Below, in pieces: positions 43,801 to 53,514 of a DNA stretch of 64,000 nt (positions are counted from its first letter, which is position 1; every line of letters begins with the position of its first letter). The translations under genes and the position numbers were made by a program. The DNA is from Fusibacter_A sp965140735 (GTDB taxonomy: Bacteria; Bacillota; Clostridia; Peptostreptococcales; Acidaminobacteraceae). Under the pieces are notes generated by a model. It made no database searches and was not told where the DNA came from. It was given only the letters and a program-made list of their open reading frames with translations. The DNA lies in NCBI GenBank assembly GCA_965140735.1, contig OZ223306.1:3844001-3908000 (forward strand). Direction: 5' to 3'.

Positions 43801-43939
43801 TGATATAATAACTTGTTGATGAAATCATCCGATTTCGCAACCCGTTAATAAGACTAAATGATTATTAAAGATGTGCGAACGCACATCTTTTAACCATTTT
43901 GTTAGCAGAAAATCTTTCTGGATCGTAAGGCATCCAGAA
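43801..43939 (+). promoter_or_regulatory. Extended -10 promoter and structured leader of the DEAD-box helicase gene
   Basis: TGATATAAT (43801-43809) is an extended -10 element, so transcription should begin about 159 bases before the helicase start. The leader holds a tight hairpin AAAGATGTGC-GAAC-GCACATCTTT (43867-43890) followed by T-rich sequence, and a second perfect stem TTCTGGAT/ATCCAGAA (43916-43939). Long structured leaders occur on cold-inducible helicase genes; the first hairpin could act as an attenuator. Confidence 0.55.
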
Positions 43940-43974
43940 TTCTGTGGATGTAAGATTGAGAAAGGAACAAATAA

Positions 43975-45765
43975 ATGAATAAAATTCAATTCAGTGAACT
44001 GAAAGTTTCAGAAGATATTCTGAAAGCCGTTGAAGCTATGGGATTTGAGGAAGCTACTCCTATACAAACAATGGCAATTCCCGTAGCGTTAGAGGGTAGA
44101 GATTTAGTAGGTCAAGCGCAAACTGGTACAGGTAAAACAGCAGCCTTTACAATTCCGATGCTTGAGGCGATTGATGAATCAAATCGCGGTGTTCAAGCAC
44201 TTGTACTCTGTCCAACACGTGAGCTTGCCGTACAAATTTCTGAGGAAGTAAGCAAAATTGCAAAGTATAAAAGAGGCATTAGCATTATGCCTATTTATGG
44301 TGGACAAGATATCGAAAGACAAATCAGAGGTCTTAGAAAAGGCGTTCATATTGTAATTGGAACACCTGGGAGAGTATTAGATCATCTGAGAAGAAAAACA
44401 CTTAAATTAGCAGATTTAAAAATGCTTATTTTGGATGAAGCAGACGAGATGCTCAACATGGGCTTTAGAGAAGATATTGAACTTGTACTTGATAGTGTAG
44501 ATCATGAAATTCAAACAATGTTGTTCTCAGCAACAATGCCAAAAGAAATCATGAGAATCATTAACAAATACCAAAAGGATCCAGAAATTTTAAAAGTAGC
44601 TCATAAAGCGTTAACAACGCCAAATATTAAACAAGTCTATCTAGAAATGAAAGATAAAGATAAACTTGAAATCCTAAGCAGACTTGTGGATATCTATGAT
44701 TACAAATTGTCAATTGTATTTTGTAACACAAAAAAACGTGTGGATGAAGTAACAGATATGCTTCAAGCAAGAGGTTACCAATGTGATAAGATTCACGGTG
44801 ACATGAAGCAAACCCTTAGAATGAATGTTATTAATAAATTTAAACGTGGTGATATTGATCTTTTAGTTGCAACAGACGTTGCGGCAAGAGGACTTGATGT
44901 TGAAAACGTTGAAGCAGTATTCAATTATGATATGCCAAGTCATGAAGAATACTATGTTCATAGAATTGGTAGAACGGGCAGAGCTGGGAAAGAAGGGGTT
45001 TCATTTACCTTTGTAACCTATAGAGAATATCATTTGCTTAGAAATATTAAGCAGTATACAAAATCTGATATTATTCATCATCCGATTCCTAAGATTGCAG
45101 ATATTGAAGCTATGAAACGTGAATTGTTCCTTGGTAAGATTAAAGAACGTATTCAAGAGGGTGTAGATGCTAAATTCGTTAAAATCATTGAAGATTTCTC
45201 AGATGAGGCTTTTTCAACAACTGAAATAGCAGCTGCGTTGCTTCAAATGGAACTTGAAATCGAAAAAACAAAAGAAATCGATTCAATTGATAATGAAAAG
45301 AAAGTTAGAAACTCAAATCAAAGATCTGATTCAAGATCAAATCAAAGATCAGGTTCTAAATATAAAGGTAGAAATTCAGGTCCAATGATTCGTATGCACA
45401 TTAACGTGGGTAACAATCATCATGTGCGTCCAAGAGATATCGTTGGTGCCATTGCAAATGAAGCTAAAATTGATGGTAGTTTAATCGGCAGTGTGGATAT
45501 TTATGATTCTTTCTCGTTCGTTGAAATTCCCGAAAGTCATGCTGATAGCGTTCTTGAAAGAATGGATAAAAGACAGATTAAAGGAAAGCCAATTTCAATC
45601 GAGCGTGCTAAAGGCCGAAGCAAGGATCGCGGTAAAGAGCACAGAGGATATAGAAGTAAAGAAGGCTCTGATGGGAAAAGAGGATACAAAGAAAAATCGT
45701 ACAAAGAGGGTAAATCTGATGGCGATAAAAAAAGAGTTCGTGTTAAAAAAACTGTAAAAAGTTAA
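43975..45765 (+). CDS. DEAD-box RNA helicase (CshA/DeaD type)
   Basis: This 596-residue ATP-dependent RNA helicase has the Q motif (GFEEATPIQTMAIP), motif I AQTGTGKTA, motif II DEAD (LILDEADEML), motif III SAT and motif VI HRIGRTGRAGKEG. A C-terminal DbpA-type RNA-binding domain follows (IRMHINVGNNHHVRPRDIVGAI, ~470-540) and then a Lys/Arg/Gly-rich tail. The domain order matches CshA/DeaD proteins that act in ribosome assembly and RNA decay, especially in the cold. The structured leader upstream fits cold regulation. The ATG follows AGAAAGGA. Confidence 0.94.
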   Translation: MNKIQFSELKVSEDILKAVEAMGFEEATPIQTMAIPVALEGRDLVGQAQTGTGKTAAFTIPMLEAIDESNRGVQALVLCPTRELAVQISEEVSKIAKYKRGISIMPIYGGQDIERQIRGLRKGVHIVIGTPGRVLDHLRRKTLKLADLKMLILDEADEMLNMGFREDIELVLDSVDHEIQTMLFSATMPKEIMRIINKYQKDPEILKVAHKALTTPNIKQVYLEMKDKDKLEILSRLVDIYDYKLSIVFCNTKKRVDEVTDMLQARGYQCDKIHGDMKQTLRMNVINKFKRGDIDLLVATDVAARGLDVENVEAVFNYDMPSHEEYYVHRIGRTGRAGKEGVSFTFVTYREYHLLRNIKQYTKSDIIHHPIPKIADIEAMKRELFLGKIKERIQEGVDAKFVKIIEDFSDEAFSTTEIAAALLQMELEIEKTKEIDSIDNEKKVRNSNQRSDSRSNQRSGSKYKGRNSGPMIRMHINVGNNHHVRPRDIVGAIANEAKIDGSLIGSVDIYDSFSFVEIPESHADSVLERMDKRQIKGKPISIERAKGRSKDRGKEHRGYRSKEGSDGKRGYKEKSYKEGKSDGDKKRVRVKKTVKS

Positions 45766-45789
45766 TATGAATTAAATTTTAATTTATAA

Positions 45790-45826
45790 AGCGCGGTGTA
45801 TTTTGACAATACACTGCGTTTTTTGT
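45790..45826 (+). terminator. Terminator of the helicase gene
   Basis: CGCGGTGTATT and AATACACTGCG pair around a short loop and lead into TTTTTTGTTTTTTT. Confidence 0.88.
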
Positions 45827-45904
45827 TTTTTTTGATTCGGAAATGGTATATATAAAGTAAAAATAAGTGGGTTAATTTATTAAATACTGTCAGGGGTGAA
45901 ACGT

Positions 45905-48010
45905 ATGAAAAAAATATCGACTAGAATTATCCTCGCAATTATGTTAACATCAATCATTTTAGTATTAATTATGGGATCTGTAAGTTATGTTAGTGTAAAA
46001 TCAATTCTTATTTCGGATGCTGAAAGGAATCTATTGGCAATTGTAAATCAAAATGCAAATGAGATAGAAGTATCTATTAATGATATTAGCACTTTAACCA
46101 ATCAGATTTCGAATATTGTTGTGAGCAATATGGACCTTAACAAAGTTGAAGACAATAAAATTGAAATGGAAGCTTATAAGAAGCGTATAGAACCAGTCCT
46201 TATTGGTACTTTAGATTCTTTTACAGCAAAAAGTGGTTGGATTATATTTGATGATGATGTGATCGAGAATCCGGGAACGCTTTCGTTCACAAGAAAGGAT
46301 GATGGCAAATATACAAGAGAAGATGAGTATAATGTCAGGGAAGCTGGATATGCAGGAGATGAATGGTTTCAAGGTGCTATTGATAATGGCAGTAACTGGA
46401 CCGCACCTTATTATTGGGAGCCGTGGGATGCAACGGTTATTTCTTACAGTAGAAGTGTTTTAAAAGAGGGAAAAGTTATAGGCGTTGCTGGCACAGAGTT
46501 TTTCTTTGATGCCCTTAAAGAGCGTTTAAGTCAAATTAAAATCTATAATACAGGCTATGTTACCTTAATGGACAAAGATTTTAACTTTTTTTATCATCCA
46601 GATGAAAACGCAACAAATTTAAGAGAACTTGCTGGTGGTGATCTCAGTTATCTCGCGGATAAAATTCAAAATGGTGACCAATCAGGATTAATCAACTATA
46701 CTTATCAAGGTGAAAAGAAAATCATGTCATACTATAAACTCAGTAATGGATGGTATTTAACAGCAAATCCAGTTTTATCTGAAATTTATGCAGATTTAAA
46801 TAAACTGACCTTTATTTTTGTCATTATTGGCGTGATTGCAGTTGCTGGTGCTGCTCTAATCGCTGTTTTTATGGGTAAAAAACTTGCAAAATCAATTGAG
46901 CAATTTAGAACTGCTTTTGAAATTGGTTCAGGCGGGGACCTAACAGCTCGAATTCATATTCAAAGTAAAGATGAATTTGGTGTTATGGGAGAGCATTATA
47001 ATGGTTTTATTGAGAAAACACATCAAGTGATTTCAGAAATCGGTAATGTTATTCTCAGAGCAGAAGAGAGTAATGATCGTATATACAAAGGCATGGATAA
47101 TGTGATTCATGGTGAAGAAAGCATCTATAAAAATGAAATGAAGGCACCGATTACTTTAGGTATAGATCAACTTCAAAGACGATTGAGTGACGTTTTAGAT
47201 AATGTCAAAAATCAGGCAGCAGGTACAGAAGAATCCTTAGCTGGTCTTGAAGAAATATTGGCTTCTACAAAAGATTCGTTTTATAAGACAGAAGCAGCAC
47301 TTGAATATTCTGAGAAAACGAGCCAGATTGCAACTTCTAGCTATTCAAGTATAGAAGCGATGAATAATAATATGGGGACAATTGATGTCAACGTAGTCAA
47401 TGCTAATACACAAATCGTAAGACTCTCACAATTATCTGAGGATATTGGCGGGATTTTGATAACCATTAATTCGATTTCAGAGCAGACCAATTTACTTGCT
47501 TTAAATGCAGCCATAGAAGCTGCCAGAGCCGGTGAAGCAGGCAGGGGATTTGCAGTGGTTGCAGATGAAATTCGGAAACTCGCGGAACAGACAAGCTCAG
47601 AGACCGATAAAATTAAATCGATTATTGAAAGCATTCAACAAGAAGTTAAAGTGGTTCAAGAAGCTAATGATAAAGTCAGCATAAGCGTTCAAGAAGGTAT
47701 TTCAATTTCAGATCAAGTGAAGCTTAGTATCAATGAAATTTTAGAAAAAGCGAAAGCAAATCTAGAACATATTAAAGCGGTTTCAATAACCTCAAAAGAG
47801 CAGATTGAGGCTTCAGAAGAGATTACAAAAGCAGTCAGTGATATAGCACATAATTCAGTAGAAATTGAGAACTTGATCAACGATTCTTATGAATCATTCA
47901 CAGAAATTGCAAAATCACTCAATGACAATACTGCGGAAATTGATATTTTAACTGCAGATATGGAAAAATTAGCAGAAGAGATAAAATTCTTTAAGGTAGA
48001 AAAAAAATAA
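45905..48010 (+). CDS. Methyl-accepting chemotaxis protein with dCache-type sensor
   Basis: This 701-residue receptor has a first membrane helix (~6-28), a large double-Cache ligand domain (~35-295; GSNWTAPYYWEPWDATVISYS and YYKLSNGWYLTANP are typical), a second helix (~300-325), HAMP, and a signalling domain with tip NLLALNAAIEAARAGEAGRGFAV. Double-Cache receptors mostly bind amino acids or carboxylates. The start is the ATG at 45905 after AGGGGTG; a GTG three codons earlier lies inside that site. Confidence 0.95.
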   Translation: MKKISTRIILAIMLTSIILVLIMGSVSYVSVKSILISDAERNLLAIVNQNANEIEVSINDISTLTNQISNIVVSNMDLNKVEDNKIEMEAYKKRIEPVLIGTLDSFTAKSGWIIFDDDVIENPGTLSFTRKDDGKYTREDEYNVREAGYAGDEWFQGAIDNGSNWTAPYYWEPWDATVISYSRSVLKEGKVIGVAGTEFFFDALKERLSQIKIYNTGYVTLMDKDFNFFYHPDENATNLRELAGGDLSYLADKIQNGDQSGLINYTYQGEKKIMSYYKLSNGWYLTANPVLSEIYADLNKLTFIFVIIGVIAVAGAALIAVFMGKKLAKSIEQFRTAFEIGSGGDLTARIHIQSKDEFGVMGEHYNGFIEKTHQVISEIGNVILRAEESNDRIYKGMDNVIHGEESIYKNEMKAPITLGIDQLQRRLSDVLDNVKNQAAGTEESLAGLEEILASTKDSFYKTEAALEYSEKTSQIATSSYSSIEAMNNNMGTIDVNVVNANTQIVRLSQLSEDIGGILITINSISEQTNLLALNAAIEAARAGEAGRGFAVVADEIRKLAEQTSSETDKIKSIIESIQQEVKVVQEANDKVSISVQEGISISDQVKLSINEILEKAKANLEHIKAVSITSKEQIEASEEITKAVSDIAHNSVEIENLINDSYESFTEIAKSLNDNTAEIDILTADMEKLAEEIKFFKVEKK

Positions 48011-48026
48011 TTGCATAAAATCTTAC

Positions 48027-48062
48027 CCTCTTCTAGTTTCTTTTTAATCTTTCTGGAAGAGG
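48027..48062 (+). terminator. Hairpin after the second chemoreceptor gene
   Basis: CCTCTTCTAG (48027-48036) pairs with CTGGAAGAGG (48053-48062) across a T-rich loop. No long T tract follows, so termination efficiency is doubtful. Confidence 0.4.
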
Positions 48063-48063
48063 A

Positions 48064-48109
48064 TCTTAATCTTAAGGGCTTATAATGAGCACATAAATTA
48101 AGATTAAGA
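48064..48109. promoter_or_regulatory. Palindromic hexamer array around the promoter of the DUF4342 gene
   Basis: TCTTAATCTTAA (48064-48075) and its exact complement TTAAGATTAAGA (48098-48109) flank a TATAAT box (48081-48086). Each arm is itself a tandem repeat of one hexamer, giving four TTAAGA-type half sites. The right arm runs into the GGAGG ribosome site of the gene at 48121. Repressor binding or looping over the promoter is plausible. Confidence 0.5.
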
Positions 48110-48120
48110 GGAGGCAAAAC

Positions 48121-48540
48121 ATGAGTTTATCACTAGAAAAAATTGATTTGTTAATGGAGCGTGCAAATGTTTCTTATAAAGAAGCAAAAGAAACGCTAGA
48201 AGAGACCGATGGCGATTTACTTGAGGCATTAATTCGATTAGAAAAAGCGGAGAAGATTGTAGAGCCTGAAAAATCAGCATCAGAAAAGAATAGAGCAGCA
48301 AAAGAGGCGATTAAATCTAAGAGCAAATCATTTTTTAATGACCTTAAAGAAACACGATTTAAAATTAAGAATAAAGAAAAAAATGTTGTGGATGTATCTC
48401 TATTGACAGCATCCGTGGCAACTTTGGTTACAATGCCAGTTTCAATTTTCGTTTTAGCAGTACCGTATTTATTTGGACACAAGATTGTGGTCGGTAAAGA
48501 ATCTTCTGAAGTCAAAAAAGAGTCAGATTCACAAGCATAG
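48121..48540 (+). CDS. DUF4342 protein with UBA-like N-terminus and one membrane segment
   Basis: This 139-residue protein starts with a UBA/TS-N-like three-helix domain (IDLLMERANVSYKEAKETLEETDGDLLEALIRLE, as in EF-Ts and NAC), has a basic linker, and then the DUF4342 region with a hydrophobic segment (LVTMPVSIFVLAVPYLFGH). Its function is unknown. It has the look of a membrane-anchored protein whose helical head binds another protein. GGAGG precedes the ATG, and a palindromic hexamer array covers its promoter. Confidence 0.82.
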   Translation: MSLSLEKIDLLMERANVSYKEAKETLEETDGDLLEALIRLEKAEKIVEPEKSASEKNRAAKEAIKSKSKSFFNDLKETRFKIKNKEKNVVDVSLLTASVATLVTMPVSIFVLAVPYLFGHKIVVGKESSEVKKESDSQA

Positions 48541-48664
48541 TTTTATGATATTCAAACAATATAAGCGATAATATATGACATGTTTCTACATGTGTATTAT
48601 AATGGTTGTACGATCCTAGCCATTAACGGAATAGGATAACGATAACCTTATAGGAGTGAAGACG

Positions 48665-48994
48665 ATGCCACATATAATTATCAAAGGTGCTTTAGAAGAA
48701 CATGTGAAAGAAGTAAGTGAAACACTTATAAAGCCAATGGCTGAAATTATCAAGTGTCCGGAAGATCATATTACGATTGAATATCTCCCAACAGTATTTT
48801 ATCAAAATGGTGTTGCTGGGAAAGGGGGATATCCCTTTGTAAGTATTGAGTGGTTCAAGAGAGATGAGATGGCTTGTAAACAGATTGCGGAATTGTTCAA
48901 TACCTTTTTTATTCAAAAAAAATACGCTGAGAATGCCGTCATTTTTACGGACTTAATCCCAACGTATTATTTTGAAAATGGTGAGCACTTTTAA
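48665..48994 (+). CDS. DUF1904 small protein
   Basis: This 109-residue protein (MPHIIIKGALEEHVKEVSETL, then CPEDHITIEYLPT and a C-terminal PTYYFENG) has the characteristics of the DUF1904 family, which has a tautomerase/MIF-like fold but no known function. The proline directly after Met is notable because it is the catalytic base in true tautomerases. I chose the ATG at 48665, with AGGAG eight bases upstream; a GTG three codons earlier overlaps that site. It overlaps the converging methyltransferase gene by four bases. Confidence 0.75.
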   Translation: MPHIIIKGALEEHVKEVSETLIKPMAEIIKCPEDHITIEYLPTVFYQNGVAGKGGYPFVSIEWFKRDEMACKQIAELFNTFFIQKKYAENAVIFTDLIPTYYFENGEHF

Positions 48995-50220
48995 ATGGTG
49001 AGTGTTTTAGATTTTTTAATGACTCTAATAAAGGCGACTTTTAAGTAGTTGCTTTCAGGATAAGCGTGGTTTGTTCTGAAGTCCTTAGGTAACTGATGGA
49101 TTTCTAGAATTTCAAATCGCGCTTTTCCTAGGTTAAAAGCCTTGCCAATCATTTGTTTAAACTTTTCAAGATCAATTGTACTTGAATTATTAGAAGCCAC
49201 TATAATGCCATTATTAGTGGTTATTTTTATTGTTTCTGCAAGTAAAACCGGATAGTCTTTTTCGGCAGAGAAAACAAAATCCTTAGACTTAGCAAAGCTA
49301 GGCGGATCAAGGATAACCATATCGAATTTGAGTTCTTTTTTAGCACAATAATTAAAGTATTTAAAGACATCTTCCACAATAATCGCATGGTCTTCAAGGT
49401 TTATGTTATTGAGTTTGAAGTTTTCTTGAGTTCGTTCAAGGCTTCTGTTCGCAAGGTCTACACTGGTTGTATTTCGTGCACCACCTTTGGCAGCAAATAC
49501 AGAAAAAGCGCCTGTGTAAGAAAATAAATTTAAAATATTTTGTCCTTTAGAGTAATTATTTCTGATGGTTCGACGGACTTCACGCTGATCGAGGAAAATG
49601 CCAACCATGGCGCCGTCATTGAAGTATACTGCAAATTGTTCACCGTTCTCTTTGACAATAATGGGGAAATTCAGAGGTTTTCCAGCCACTAAGCCATTAT
49701 TTTCTTCAAGCAATTCATTGTCAAATCTCAGTTTTTCATAAATAGCATCATACTCTACAATCTCTTTTAACCCCTTTACAATGGTATCCTTAAAGCTATA
49801 AATCCCTTGACTATACCAGTTGATGAGATAAGAACCATTGAAGAAATCTATGGTTAAACCACCAATCCCATCGCCTTCACCATTGAAAACTCTAAAAGCG
49901 TTTGTTTTAGGATTATTATAGAGTTTAATCCGTTTTTCAAGGGCACTGTATAATTTCTTTTTGAAATAGAGGTCGTCAATTTTTTCTTTTTCAGTTCTGC
50001 TGAGCACCCAGCCAATCCCTTTGTTTTGAATACCGTAGTAAGCAGTGGCAATAAAATGACCTCTTTCGTCGGTCAATTTAAGTAGTGTACCTTCTTTAAG
50101 ATTTTTATCTTCAAAAATATGATTGCCCATGACTGCTTCTTTAAAAAGTAGTGGATATTGATTCTTATATTTATCTAAATGGCGTTGGTGAATCTTTAAT
50201 TCCAGAAATTTATATTTCAT
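48991..50220 (-). CDS. RlmI-type 23S rRNA methyltransferase with PUA domain
   Basis: This 409-residue protein has an N-terminal PUA domain (~1-90), the EEHR-like linker and a Rossmann methyltransferase domain with the SAM motif NLFSYTGAFSVFAAKGGA and the catalytic-loop motif ILDPPSFAKSKD. RlmI methylates C5 of a 23S rRNA cytosine (C1962 in E. coli). The Firmicutes YwbD-type relatives are usually annotated with the same activity, so the family is certain but the exact target base is inferred. GGAGG lies before the ATG. Confidence 0.9.
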   Translation of the reverse strand: MKYKFLELKIHQRHLDKYKNQYPLLFKEAVMGNHIFEDKNLKEGTLLKLTDERGHFIATAYYGIQNKGIGWVLSRTEKEKIDDLYFKKKLYSALEKRIKLYNNPKTNAFRVFNGEGDGIGGLTIDFFNGSYLINWYSQGIYSFKDTIVKGLKEIVEYDAIYEKLRFDNELLEENNGLVAGKPLNFPIIVKENGEQFAVYFNDGAMVGIFLDQREVRRTIRNNYSKGQNILNLFSYTGAFSVFAAKGGARNTTSVDLANRSLERTQENFKLNNINLEDHAIIVEDVFKYFNYCAKKELKFDMVILDPPSFAKSKDFVFSAEKDYPVLLAETIKITTNNGIIVASNNSSTIDLEKFKQMIGKAFNLGKARFEILEIHQLPKDFRTNHAYPESNYLKVAFIRVIKKSKTLTI

Positions 50221-50401
50221 ATTGCCTCCTAAGCTTACATATATCTAACGTTCTACCATTATATTATACACTATCTAAAGACACAATTAAAAAAAAAGAA
50301 AGTGACAGTATATGACAAAAATATTCAATTTTTTGTGTGTCTATATTGTATACAAAATACAAAGTTAGTGCTAAAATGAGGATGGATTATAGGAGGGATA
50401 T

Positions 50402-52066
50402 ATGTCAACGTTTAAACCAAAGTTATTTACAACTCTAAAGGGGTATAATAAAGAACAGTTTCTAAGTGATGTTACAGCAGGGATCATTGTCGCAATTATT
50501 GCATTACCGCTTTCAATAGCACTTGGTATATCCTCAGGTGTAACACCTGAAAAAGGTCTTTTTACTGCAATTATAGCTGGTTTTATCATTTCACTTCTCG
50601 GTGGCAGTAGAGTGCTCATAGGAGGACCAACTGGTGCTTTTATGGTAATTGTCTACGGCATTGTAGTCCAATATGGCATTGATGGATTGATTTTGGCCAC
50701 AATGATGGCTGGTGTCATGTTAGTCCTAATGGGTGTTTTGAAGTTAGGAAACTTGATTAAATTCATGCCTTATCCGATTACGACGGGGTTTACAAGTGGT
50801 ATTGCTGTGGTTATTTTTTCATCTCAAATCAAAGACTTCTTCGGACTTTCTATTAAAGAAGTGCCCACAGAATTTGTTGAAAAGTGGCGCATTTATTTTG
50901 AGAATTTTAACACGCTCCATATGGAGAGTACCTTTATAGGTATTCTGGCACTTCTTATTATAATCTTTTGGCCAAAGGTTAATAAAAAAATTCCTGGGTC
51001 TTTAATCGCTTTAATTGTAACGACTTTAGTTGTGATGTTTGGTCACTTAGATGTCCCTACAATCGGTTCAAAATTTGGGGTTCTTTCATCAAGTTTTCCT
51101 GCACCACATTTTCCAGAAATATCACTAGAGAGATTAAAGGCACTTCTTAAACCGGCATTCACCATTGCTATGCTTGGTGCGATTGAATCCCTTTTAGCCT
51201 GTGTCGTGTCAGATGGGATGATCGGAGGAAAACATCGATCAAACATGGAACTTGTGGCACAGGGAGTTGCCAATATGGCATCGGGCTTATTTGGCGGTAT
51301 CCCTGCTACAGGCGCTATCGCCAGAACAGCAGCGAACATAAAAAATGGTGGACGGACACCAGTAGCTGGCATGGTACATGCCGTTGTTTTGCTATTAATC
51401 GTTCTAATTTTTATGCCACTAGCTCAAATGATTCCACTAGCTTCACTCGCATCTATTCTCATTATTGTGGCATATAATATGAGTGAATGGCGCGAGTTCG
51501 CAGGCCTTTTAAGCGCACCAAAGAGTGATGTCATCGTGCTTCTAGTGACCTTTTTTCTAACGGTGGCAGTTGATTTAGTGGTTGCAATTCAATTTGGTAT
51601 TATACTTGCGGCTTTTTTATTCGTCAAGAGAATGTCCGATGTGGCAGAGATCAATCACCTCATGTATGAAGCGGGTGAAGAAACGGATTTAACAGATGAG
51701 GAACTCACAGAGCAATCTAAGAATATTACGATTTATGAAATTAATGGCCCTTTTTTCTTTGGAATCGCAGATAAATTTATCAATAAACTTGATGAAGTCC
51801 AATACAATACGCATTTTCTAATCATTCGAATGCGCAATGTACCTGCAATGGATGCCACTGCGTATCATGGTATTAAGCGACTTGAAAAACTGTGTAAAGT
51901 GCATAAGATTAAGCTTCTATTTTCGGGTGTTAATGAACAGCCGTATAAGCTGATGAAACAAGATGGGTTTATTGAACGTATAGGTGATACTTCATTTTTT
52001 GATTCCATACATGATGCAAAAGCTTATGCAGAAGAAAAACTTAGAGAGGCTAAAGTCCATGCATAA
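50402..52066 (+). CDS. SulP family anion transporter with STAS domain
   Basis: This 554-residue protein has about 12-14 membrane segments (SLC26/SulP fold; LPLSIALGISSGVTPEKGLFT and IGGPTGAFMVIV near the start) and a cytoplasmic STAS domain at ~440-540 (ITIYEINGPFFFGIADKF...VPAMDATAYHGI). SulP proteins carry sulfate, bicarbonate or other anions. Substrate is uncertain; no sulfate reduction genes are near. GGAGGG precedes the ATG. The photolyase gene starts 15 bases after its stop. Confidence 0.93.
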   Translation: MSTFKPKLFTTLKGYNKEQFLSDVTAGIIVAIIALPLSIALGISSGVTPEKGLFTAIIAGFIISLLGGSRVLIGGPTGAFMVIVYGIVVQYGIDGLILATMMAGVMLVLMGVLKLGNLIKFMPYPITTGFTSGIAVVIFSSQIKDFFGLSIKEVPTEFVEKWRIYFENFNTLHMESTFIGILALLIIIFWPKVNKKIPGSLIALIVTTLVVMFGHLDVPTIGSKFGVLSSSFPAPHFPEISLERLKALLKPAFTIAMLGAIESLLACVVSDGMIGGKHRSNMELVAQGVANMASGLFGGIPATGAIARTAANIKNGGRTPVAGMVHAVVLLLIVLIFMPLAQMIPLASLASILIIVAYNMSEWREFAGLLSAPKSDVIVLLVTFFLTVAVDLVVAIQFGIILAAFLFVKRMSDVAEINHLMYEAGEETDLTDEELTEQSKNITIYEINGPFFFGIADKFINKLDEVQYNTHFLIIRMRNVPAMDATAYHGIKRLEKLCKVHKIKLLFSGVNEQPYKLMKQDGFIERIGDTSFFDSIHDAKAYAEEKLREAKVHA

Positions 52067-52081
52067 GTGAAGGAGTATCTC

Positions 52082-53479
52082 ATGTTTGGAGAAAGAATAG
52101 AATTATTAAACGATCATTCCATAACAGACGGTCATTATGTACTATACTGGATGCAGCAAGCCCAAAGGACTGTTAATAACCATGCGCTAAGCTATGCGAT
52201 AGAGTGCGCAAACAATTTAAAGTGCCCATTAGTGGTACTTTTTGTTGTTTCTAGGGATTATCCAAATGCAAATAGGCGTCATTATAAGTTTATGCTTGAG
52301 GGGCTTAAAAACATTAGGCCAAAACTCAAAGCACTTGGATGTTATTTTCATATGGAGATTGGGCGAGCAGAAGAGATTGTTTTTAATATTTCAAAAAATG
52401 CGCGACAAACCATATTCGACAAAGGTTATCTGAAGCACGAAAGAGACATAAGAGCAATTTTAGCTCAGAACATACAGCATCAAGTGGCGATGATTGATAC
52501 GAATTGTGTGGTACCAGTGAGTTTAGCCTATCCTAAAGAAGCTTATGCGGCTTATGCCATAAGACCTTCCATTCAAAAACAGTTAAATTACTTTACTCAA
52601 GAAGTCACTTTGAACAAAGTTGAAAGTCCATGGATCAGTGACTCTAAAAACGGGAGCGTAGTTTCAATAGAGCGTAGTTTTGAGAAAGCTTTTTTAGGAA
52701 AGAATATATCTGAGTCACTAGATGACATTGAGACCTTTTTAAATTATTATCTCAATCATTTAGAGAGGTTACCTGATATAAGTGCTCATTTTATTGGCGG
52801 AGAAGATCAGGCTTTAGAGCGCTTGAAACAGTTTTTAACGCAAACTATAACGCACTATAGTAGCCGTCCAGATGCAAGTGACTATTCAAAGCTCAGCCCT
52901 TATTTACATTTTGGTCAAATCAGTGCTTTGACAATCTATGTGGAAATGATTAAGCTCAATAAGGTCAATGACGATTTTATCGAGCAATTGATTGTTAGAC
53001 GAGAACTTGCTGTGAATTTTGTGTATTATAACGATCAACATAAATCATCGTTAGAAGCTGTATTGCCAGAATGGGCGTGGCTTTCTCTTAAAGCACATGA
53101 ATCAGATAAAAGTGTCCTTTATTCACTTAAAGAAATAGAAATGGGTGAAACGGATGATGTTTATTTTAATGCTGCCCAGCATGAAATGGTGTACACGGGT
53201 CATATGAATGGTTATATGCGTATGTACTGGGGAAAGAGAGTCCTTGAGTGGTCAAAGACACCTATGGAAGCATTTGAAAGATTAGTTTATTTAAATGATA
53301 AATATGAACTAGATGGCAGAGATCCCAATGGTTATGCTGGGATCGCATGGATTTTCGGAAAGCACGATAGAGCTTGGAAAGAGCGATGCAAATTTGGAAA
53401 GATCAGATATATGAACGCTACAGGCCTTAAACGCAAATTTGATATGTCAAAGTATTTCGATGTTTCCGACGCGTACTAA
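52082..53479 (+). CDS. Class II CPD deoxyribodipyrimidine photolyase
   Basis: This 465-residue flavoenzyme repairs UV-made pyrimidine dimers with light. The N-terminal half is the class II type photolyase domain (RIELLNDHSITDGHYVLYWMQQAQR); the FAD-binding half has LSPYLHFGQIS, RRELAVNFVYYN and the helical ending WAWLSLKAH...YTGHMNGYMRMYWGKRVLEW, all class II marks. The ATG at 52082 has AAGGAG upstream; a GTG five codons earlier does not. It probably shares a transcript with the SulP transporter, with no obvious functional link. Confidence 0.93.
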   Translation: MFGERIELLNDHSITDGHYVLYWMQQAQRTVNNHALSYAIECANNLKCPLVVLFVVSRDYPNANRRHYKFMLEGLKNIRPKLKALGCYFHMEIGRAEEIVFNISKNARQTIFDKGYLKHERDIRAILAQNIQHQVAMIDTNCVVPVSLAYPKEAYAAYAIRPSIQKQLNYFTQEVTLNKVESPWISDSKNGSVVSIERSFEKAFLGKNISESLDDIETFLNYYLNHLERLPDISAHFIGGEDQALERLKQFLTQTITHYSSRPDASDYSKLSPYLHFGQISALTIYVEMIKLNKVNDDFIEQLIVRRELAVNFVYYNDQHKSSLEAVLPEWAWLSLKAHESDKSVLYSLKEIEMGETDDVYFNAAQHEMVYTGHMNGYMRMYWGKRVLEWSKTPMEAFERLVYLNDKYELDGRDPNGYAGIAWIFGKHDRAWKERCKFGKIRYMNATGLKRKFDMSKYFDVSDAY

Positions 53480-53514
53480 GAAGAGATTGAGAGATAAAAA
53501 GGCTTTTAAGGCAT

